Positions 59,601-64,000 of a stretch of DNA of 64,000 bases are shown here, one piece after another. Each line of letters begins with the position of its first letter. Position 1 is the stretch's first letter. The notes below the pieces were generated by a model. The model was given only the letters and a program-made list of their open reading frames with translations, was not told the DNA's origin and made no database searches. The translations under genes were made by a program, and so were the position numbers. The stretch is from Frankiaceae bacterium (lineage in GTDB: Bacteria > Actinomycetota > Actinomycetes > Mycobacteriales > SCTD01), in NCBI GenBank assembly GCA_016650445.1, contig JAENVS010000006.1, positions 62,001-126,000 of the forward strand, given 5' to 3'.

Positions 59601-60764
59601 TCAGTCGACGGTGACGGCCGGCTCCCCGGTCTGCTGGAGCCGGCCGCTGTAGCGCTGCTCGATGCGCCGGTACTTCCAGATCGCGACGCTGCCGAGCCAC
59701 GTCAGCAGGAACACCCCGACGATGAAGTAGCCGATGCGGTTGAGGTCGATGCCGGCGATGTAGGCGAACGGCTGGATGTCGGCGAAGCCGCTCTTGGTGC
59801 TGATCACGCTGACGAGCTGGATGGTGCCGATGATGAAGGCCACGAAGATCGACAGGCCGGTGGTCGAGATGTTGTAGAAGATCTTGCGCAGCGGGTTGGT
59901 GAAAGCCCAGTCGTAGGCCTTGCACATGAAGACGCCGTCGAAGGTGTCCATCATCGACATGCCGGCCGCGAAGATGATGGGTAGCGCGATGATCGCCAGC
60001 GGCGGCAGGGTGACACCGGATCCGACGGCAGCGGTCGCCGCGGTGGCGGAGATGGCGAGAAATCCGACCTCGGTCGCAGTGTCGAAGCCGAGCCCGAACA
60101 GGATGCCGACGGGGTACATCTGCCACGAGTGGTTGATGAACTTGTTGTAGCGGCCCTTGAAGATGCGGTTCATCAGACCGCGCTGCGCGAGCAGCTCGTC
60201 GAGCTCGTCCGGGCTGTACTGGCCCCTTTTCATGTCCTGCCAGGTGCGGATGATCCCCATCAGGATGACGAAGTTGAAGCCGGCGATGATGTAGAGGAAG
60301 ACGCCGGACACACTCGCGCCGATGACACCGCCGATGCCCGCGAACGACTCCTGGAAGCCGACCGCTGCCTGCGCGGCGATGGCGATGGCAAAGGACAGCG
60401 CGAAGACGACCGTCGAGTGCCCGAGCGAGAAGAAGAACCCGACGCCGAGTGGCTTCTTGCCCTTCTGCAGGAGCAGTCGCGTGGTCTCGTCGATCGCGGC
60501 GATGTGGTCGGCGTCGAAGGCGTGCCGCAGGCCGAAGACGTAGGCCAGCGACGCAGCTCCGGCGTACAGCAGGGTGCCCTTGTTGTCGGCGATCTGGTGG
60601 TACTCAGCGATGGAGTTGTAGTGCGCGAAGAGCCCGAAGCCGACGATGTGCAGGGCAGCGACCGCTCCGAACAGCAAGCCGACCCGGATCTTCTCGTCGC
60701 GGTCGAAGTGGATGAGGCGCTTGCGGCTCGTCGGGGGCGCCGGAGCAGGGGCGTCGAGGGTCAT
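59601..60764 (-). CDS. nickel/cobalt transporter, NiCoT family
   Basis: High-affinity Ni2+/Co2+ permease (HoxN/NixA family) of 387 residues with eight helices. The signature in helix II is RHAFDADHIAAIDETTR, with LGHSTVV, LFGLGFDTATEV and GMSMMDTFDGVFM. Length and motifs are typical. A Nur-type operator lies 30 bp upstream, so nickel-dependent repression is likely. Confidence 0.95.
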   Translation of the reverse strand: MTLDAPAPAPPTSRKRLIHFDRDEKIRVGLLFGAVAALHIVGFGLFAHYNSIAEYHQIADNKGTLLYAGAASLAYVFGLRHAFDADHIAAIDETTRLLLQKGKKPLGVGFFFSLGHSTVVFALSFAIAIAAQAAVGFQESFAGIGGVIGASVSGVFLYIIAGFNFVILMGIIRTWQDMKRGQYSPDELDELLAQRGLMNRIFKGRYNKFINHSWQMYPVGILFGLGFDTATEVGFLAISATAATAAVGSGVTLPPLAIIALPIIFAAGMSMMDTFDGVFMCKAYDWAFTNPLRKIFYNISTTGLSIFVAFIIGTIQLVSVISTKSGFADIQPFAYIAGIDLNRIGYFIVGVFLLTWLGSVAIWKYRRIEQRYSGRLQQTGEPAVTVD

Positions 60765-60793
60765 GGGCCGACGCTAGGACGCAGTCCGGCTTG

Positions 60794-60810
60794 TTGCAAC
60801 TCATTCGCAA
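60794..60810 (-). promoter_or_regulatory. Nur-like operator of the nickel transporter
   Basis: TTGCAA-N5-TCGCAA, nearly the Streptomyces Nur box (TTGCAA-N5-TTGCAA), embedded in a wider dyad TTGTTGC (60791-60797) / GCAACAA (60807-60813). It lies 30-46 bp before the start codon of the transporter gene. Confidence 0.82.
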
Positions 60811-60862
60811 CAACGCCCGGTTCGCGCTAGACCGTCATCTCCTCGGGACGTGGCGCCCGGGG

Positions 60863-61267
60863 TCAGGTGCCGTCCGGCTCCGGATCCACGCGGGCCCACA
60901 CGACCTTGCCGTCGCCCTCGATCTGGTCGACCCCTGACTCGCTCGCGACGGCGTTGACGAGGAGCAGTCCCCGCCCGGACTCCGCGTCGGGCCCTGCCTC
61001 CTTCAGCGTCGGCTCGGCGGGCTCCTCGTCGTGCACGTCGACGCGCACGCCTTCGCCCGCCTTCCGCAGTCGCATGTCGAAGGGGGGCCGTCCATGCCGC
61101 ACCGCGTTGCCCACGAGCTCGGAGACGACGAGCAGGACGGGATCCAGCAATGCGCCGAGTCGCCAGCCCGGCAGCACGCGGCGCGTCTCCGCCCGTGCGG
61201 CGCCGGCCGCCGTCAGGTCCGATGGCAGCTCGACCTGCAGCTCGGCGGACTCTGCCTTGTTCGTCAC
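60863..61267 (-). CDS. anti-sigma-factor-type ATP-binding protein (HATPase_c_2)
   Basis: 134-residue GHKL ATPase without a sensor domain, like RsbW/SpoIIAB relatives. N box LVVSELVGNAVRHGRP, G1 region VRVDVHDEEPAEP (D-x-E-P), G2 SGRGLLLVNAVAS. Such proteins bind or phosphorylate partner anti-anti-sigma factors; none is adjacent. GTG at 61267 follows AGGAGG closely (1 nt), so the start is not fully settled. Confidence 0.87.
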   Translation of the reverse strand: MTNKAESAELQVELPSDLTAAGAARAETRRVLPGWRLGALLDPVLLVVSELVGNAVRHGRPPFDMRLRKAGEGVRVDVHDEEPAEPTLKEAGPDAESGRGLLLVNAVASESGVDQIEGDGKVVWARVDPEPDGT

Positions 61268-61341
61268 ACCTCCTCTGTGCCCCGTGCAGGGGCGCCCACA
61301 CGGCTCACACGGCTCAGACACCCGTCGGGAACAATGACCGC

Positions 61342-61782
61342 ATGCGCCGTACTGCACTGCCTGCCCTCGTCGTGCTCGCACTCGCACTCGCGGGCTGCGC
61401 CGGCGAGAGCGCGACCGACACGACCGCCTCGCCGTCGCCTGCAGCGTCGCCGTCGAGCAGCCCGCCGCCGTCGGCCGTCCCCAGCGTCGTGCCACCCTCG
61501 AGCCCTGCCGCTGTCGCTGCCGACCAGACGCTCCGCGTGACGTACGCCGCGGGAAAGGTCAGCGGTGACATCGGCCTCGTGAACGTCAAGCAGAACAGCA
61601 CGGTGGCGCTCGTCGTCACGAGCGACGTGGCGGACGAGGTGCACGTGCACGGCTACGACAAGAAGGCCACCGTCGCCAGGGGCGGCACCGTGACCATCCT
61701 GTTCAGGGCCACGCTGCAGGGGCGCTGGGAGGTCGAGCTCGAGGACCTCGGGCGCCGTCTGGTCCAGCTGCAGGTGCGGTGA
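61342..61782 (+). CDS. cupredoxin-like lipoprotein
   Basis: 146 residues. Lipoprotein signal (LVVLALALAGC, lipobox LAGC), a Ser/Pro-rich linker of about 40 residues, then a small beta domain (LRVTYAAGKVSGDIGLVNVKQNSTVALVVTSDVADEVHVHGYD) similar to EfeO-type cupredoxin domains. Possible metal ligands include the two His in VHVHGYD. Overlaps the following membrane protein gene (GTGA). Confidence 0.78.
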   Translation: MRRTALPALVVLALALAGCAGESATDTTASPSPAASPSSSPPPSAVPSVVPPSSPAAVAADQTLRVTYAAGKVSGDIGLVNVKQNSTVALVVTSDVADEVHVHGYDKKATVARGGTVTILFRATLQGRWEVELEDLGRRLVQLQVR

Positions 61783-63101
61783 CCGCCATCACCGTTCTCG
61801 CCCACGGCGTCGGCACGCGCGCCGACCTGCCCATCCCGGTCAACCTGGCAATTGCGGCTGGTGGCCTCGCTGTGCTGGTGTCCTTCATCGCGCTCGGTGC
61901 GCTGTGGCCGGATGCGCGGCTTCGCGGGGAGCAGGCCGGTCGTCCCCTTCCCACGTTCGTGCAGTCGGTTGTCGACAGCCGCGTCACGACCGCCGTCCTG
62001 CGGCTGGTCGCGCTCGCGCTCGTCGGCGTCATGCTCGCGGTCGCCTTCACCGGCCCGGAGGACGTCCCCGCGAACCTCACGCCCTGGGCGTTCTACATCC
62101 AGTTCTGGGTCGGGCTGGTGGTGGCGAGCCTGCTGCTCGGGCCGGTGTGGGCACGCGTCAACCCGCTGCGCGGCATCCACTGGGCGATGTCACGGGTGGC
62201 CGGCGAGGCACCCGGTGCGGCCTCGCTGTCCCGCCTCGGCTACTGGCCGGCGGCGGTCGCGCTGCTCACGTTCGTGTTCCTGGAACTGGCCTTCCCGGGG
62301 CGCTCCCGCCCGGTTGTGGTCGGCACCTTCATCGTCGTCTACTCGATCGTCCAGCTGGCCGCGGCTCTCTGGTACGGCGCGGGGTGGTTCGCGCGCGGTG
62401 ACGGCTTCGAGGTCTACAGCACCCTGATGGGCCGGCTCTCACCGTTCGGCCGTCGTGACGACGGCGTGCTCGTCGTGCGCAACCCGCTCGACGGTGCGGC
62501 CGGCCTGGCCACAGAACGCGGACTGACGGCGGTGGTCGTCGTCCTGGTGGGCAGCACGGCCTTCGACGGCCTGACTCGCACGACGTGGTGGCAGACCGGT
62601 CCGGGTGTCGCCGGCGACGCCGCAACGCGTCCGCAGCTGCTCGGCCTGGTCGCGATGCTCCTGCTCGTGGCGGCGCTGTACGTCGGCGCGACGCGACTGG
62701 CCGGCCGCACCGGGGGGATCGACGACGGGCCGGCGCAGTACGCGCACTCCGTCATCCCCATCGCGGCGGGCTACGCCATCGCCCACTACTTCTCGCTGCT
62801 GATGCTCGACGGGCAGCTCACCTACATCCTGAGCAGCGACCCGTTCGACCGGGGCTGGGACCTGTTCGGCACCGCCCGCAACGCCATCGACTACACCGCC
62901 GTCAGCGCGCGCACGATCAGCCTGGTGCAGGTGGCCGCGATCGTCGGCGGTCACATCCTGGGCGTCGTCCTCGCACACGACCGCGCCGTCAGGCTGGCCG
63001 GCCCGGATCGGCGCGCGCAGGCACGCATCACCCAGTACCCCTTGCTGGCAGTCATGGTCGTGTTCACGTTGGGCGGTCTGTTCCTGCTGCTCGGCGGTTG
63101 A
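61779..63101 (+). CDS. polytopic membrane protein, partner of the cupredoxin-like lipoprotein
   Basis: 440 residues and about ten helices. It starts TAITVLAHGVGTRADLPIP, a motif shared by actinobacterial proteins sometimes labelled fenitrothion hydrolase, a name I would not rely on. Several conserved histidines lie in membrane segments (GIHWAMSR, YAHSVIPIAAGYAIAHYFSLL, VGGHILGVVLAHDRA), suggesting metal binding. Translationally coupled to the lipoprotein. Possible copper-related role; the reaction is unknown. Its 3' end overlaps the MobA-like gene by 38 bp on the other strand. Confidence 0.72.
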   Translation: MTAITVLAHGVGTRADLPIPVNLAIAAGGLAVLVSFIALGALWPDARLRGEQAGRPLPTFVQSVVDSRVTTAVLRLVALALVGVMLAVAFTGPEDVPANLTPWAFYIQFWVGLVVASLLLGPVWARVNPLRGIHWAMSRVAGEAPGAASLSRLGYWPAAVALLTFVFLELAFPGRSRPVVVGTFIVVYSIVQLAAALWYGAGWFARGDGFEVYSTLMGRLSPFGRRDDGVLVVRNPLDGAAGLATERGLTAVVVVLVGSTAFDGLTRTTWWQTGPGVAGDAATRPQLLGLVAMLLLVAALYVGATRLAGRTGGIDDGPAQYAHSVIPIAAGYAIAHYFSLLMLDGQLTYILSSDPFDRGWDLFGTARNAIDYTAVSARTISLVQVAAIVGGHILGVVLAHDRAVRLAGPDRRAQARITQYPLLAVMVVFTLGGLFLLLGG

Positions 63102-63663
63102 GCTCAACGAGATCCTCGGCGGTGTCGACGTCAGCGGCCGAACCGGTGTCGTCGCAGTCGACCCGCAGCACGCGATCCGGGTGCGCCCGCAGCCAGGCCC
63201 GCGCTCCGACGTCGCCGACCGCGAGTCCGGCGACGTCGATCCACACGGCTCGGTCGAGCAGCACGGGGTTGCGCGGCTCACCGGCGTACGTCGCCACGGC
63301 CGCCTCGCACCGACCGCTGACGGCGAGCAGCCGGCGGACCGCCTCGACGCCGACCAGTGGCTGGTCGACGAGCGCCACGACGCATGCCGACGCGGATCCG
63401 GCCGACAGCGCGACCAGTCCCGCCCGCAAGGACGCACCGAGGCCGTTCTCCCAGTCCGCCGCGACGACGACCTGCGCGTCCGCCAGCGGCGGCACGCGCT
63501 CCGCCTGTGCGCCCAGGACGACGACCACCGATGTGCAGCCGCCGTCGCGAAGGAGCGTGACTCCTCGTTCGACGAGAGTGCGGCCACCGAGCTCAACGAG
63601 GGCTTTCGGTCCGCCCAGGCGGCGGCCGGCGCCGGCTGCCAGCAGCAGCCCAGCCGTGGTCAC
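63064..63663 (-). CDS. MobA-like nucleotidyltransferase (MocA/CoxI-associated type)
   Basis: 199 residues. NTP-transferase fold: TAGLLLAAGAGRRLGGPKALVELGG, VVLGAQAERV, and CVVALVDQPLVGVEAV (metal Asp). Such proteins transfer CMP or GMP to molybdopterin for xanthine dehydrogenase/CO dehydrogenase-type enzymes. The GTG overlaps the xdhC stop (GTGA), confirming the pathway link. Confidence 0.87.
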   Translation of the reverse strand: MTTAGLLLAAGAGRRLGGPKALVELGGRTLVERGVTLLRDGGCTSVVVVLGAQAERVPPLADAQVVVAADWENGLGASLRAGLVALSAGSASACVVALVDQPLVGVEAVRRLLAVSGRCEAAVATYAGEPRNPVLLDRAVWIDVAGLAVGDVGARAWLRAHPDRVLRVDCDDTGSAADVDTAEDLVELNRRAAGTDRPT

Positions 63664-64000
63664 GGGACGAGCGCCGCGCCGTCTCCGACGCCGTTCGACA
63701 CCTTCCAGTGGATCTCGCCGTCGACGCTGCTCAGCGGCTGGCCGCTGCCGCCCCATCGGGTCTGCACCAGCTCAGCCGCGATCGACACCGCGGTCTCCTC
63801 TGCCGTCCGACCACCGATGTCGAGCCCGATCGGCGACCGCAGTCGGGCCAACTGGTGCGCGGGGACGCCGGCCGCGCGAAGCTGGGCGAGTCGGGCCGTG
63901 TGGGTACGCCGGCTGCCCATCGCCCCGACATAACCGGCGTCGGACGCCAGCGCGACCTCGAGGAGCGGGCCGTCGAACTTCGGGTCGTGCGTCAGGACGG
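63660..64000 (-). CDS. xdhC: XdhC family protein, C-terminal part (cut by window edge)
   Basis: Inserts or matures the molybdenum cofactor of xanthine dehydrogenase/CO dehydrogenase-type enzymes. Only the C-terminal 112 residues lie in the window: VLTHDPKFDGPLLEVAL, GYVGAMGSRRTHTARLAQL and LRSPIGLDIGGRTAEETAVSIAAELV, all hallmarks of the XdhC C-terminal Rossmann domain. The gene continues beyond position 64000. Confidence 0.92.
   Translation of the reverse strand, partial: VLTHDPKFDGPLLEVALASDAGYVGAMGSRRTHTARLAQLRAAGVPAHQLARLRSPIGLDIGGRTAEETAVSIAAELVQTRWGGSGQPLSSVDGEIHWKVSNGVGDGAALVP

Noticed and set aside
1-64000. CRISPR arrays, insertion sequences, prophage or integrase genes
   Set aside because: No regularly spaced repeats with unique spacers, transposase or integrase motifs were seen; the repeats found are coding tandem units, operators or short palindromes.

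Overview
The window is 64 kb of chromosome from a high-GC Gram-positive actinobacterium. The evidence is strong G/C at third codon positions, many GTG starts with GTGA/ATGA gene overlaps, and lineage-typical genes: SenX3-RegX3, DUF3039, DUF5063 beside recR, tRNA-adenosine-deaminase-associated proteins next to tadA, LPxTG-type surface proteins and a small-form SRP RNA upstream of dnaX. I cannot name the genus from sequence alone.

Layout. (1) 0-8.2 kb, housekeeping: aspartate kinase, a two-gene ABC exporter, then dnaX-ybaB-recR-DUF5063-GNAT on the minus strand, preceded by SRP RNA and a tRNA-Ser(GGA). (2) 8.2-11.2 kb, cell surface: two LPFTG-anchored proteins and a methyltransferase; the larger surface gene has a long leader carrying two tandem copies of a structured element that I do not recognise. 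(3) 11.5-37.7 kb, an exopolysaccharide locus on both strands: a polyprenyl-phosphate glycosylphosphotransferase, DUF4012, a GT39-like protein, a GEMM (c-di-GMP-I type) riboswitch in front of a secreted GH26-like hydrolase, acyltransferase-3, a Wzc-like kinase, an O-antigen ligase/polymerase, and several GT2/GT4 enzymes. It ends in a nine-gene run (25.3-36.9 kb) in which every gene overlaps the next. That run starts with an AcpS-type enzyme, a carrier protein, an acyl-CoA-dehydrogenase-like protein, an amino acid:[carrier protein] ligase and DUF1839, and ends with a GH2-like protein, a tandem alpha/beta hydrolase, a flippase and a double GT4. A PIG-L deacetylase closes the locus. (4) 37.8-48.3 kb, mixed housekeeping: tRNA-Ser(CGA), tadA and partners, a DUF559 endonuclease-like gene flanked by a repeated palindromic motif, murB, rarD, an esterase, an M23 peptidase and a MarR regulator. 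(5) 48.6-51.5 kb: an OmpR-type two-component system divergent from a secreted protein, with three 11-bp-spaced direct repeats between them. (6) 51.5-59.6 kb, a phosphate regulon: phoU, senX3-regX3, pstBACS and a glycerophosphodiesterase, with three recognisable PHO boxes. (7) 59.6-64 kb: a nickel/cobalt transporter with a Nur-like operator, an anti-sigma-type ATPase, a cupredoxin-like lipoprotein with a membrane protein, and the start of a molybdo-enzyme maturation region (MobA-like, xdhC) cut by the window edge.

The most interesting system is the carrier-protein aminoacylation module translationally coupled to a flippase and glycosyltransferases. The inference is that an amino acid, or something derived from it on a phosphopantetheine arm, decorates the exported polysaccharide. 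The second is the tandem structured leader at 9.66-9.91 kb. Together with the c-di-GMP riboswitch, these suggest a surface/biofilm region under several layers of RNA and transcriptional control.
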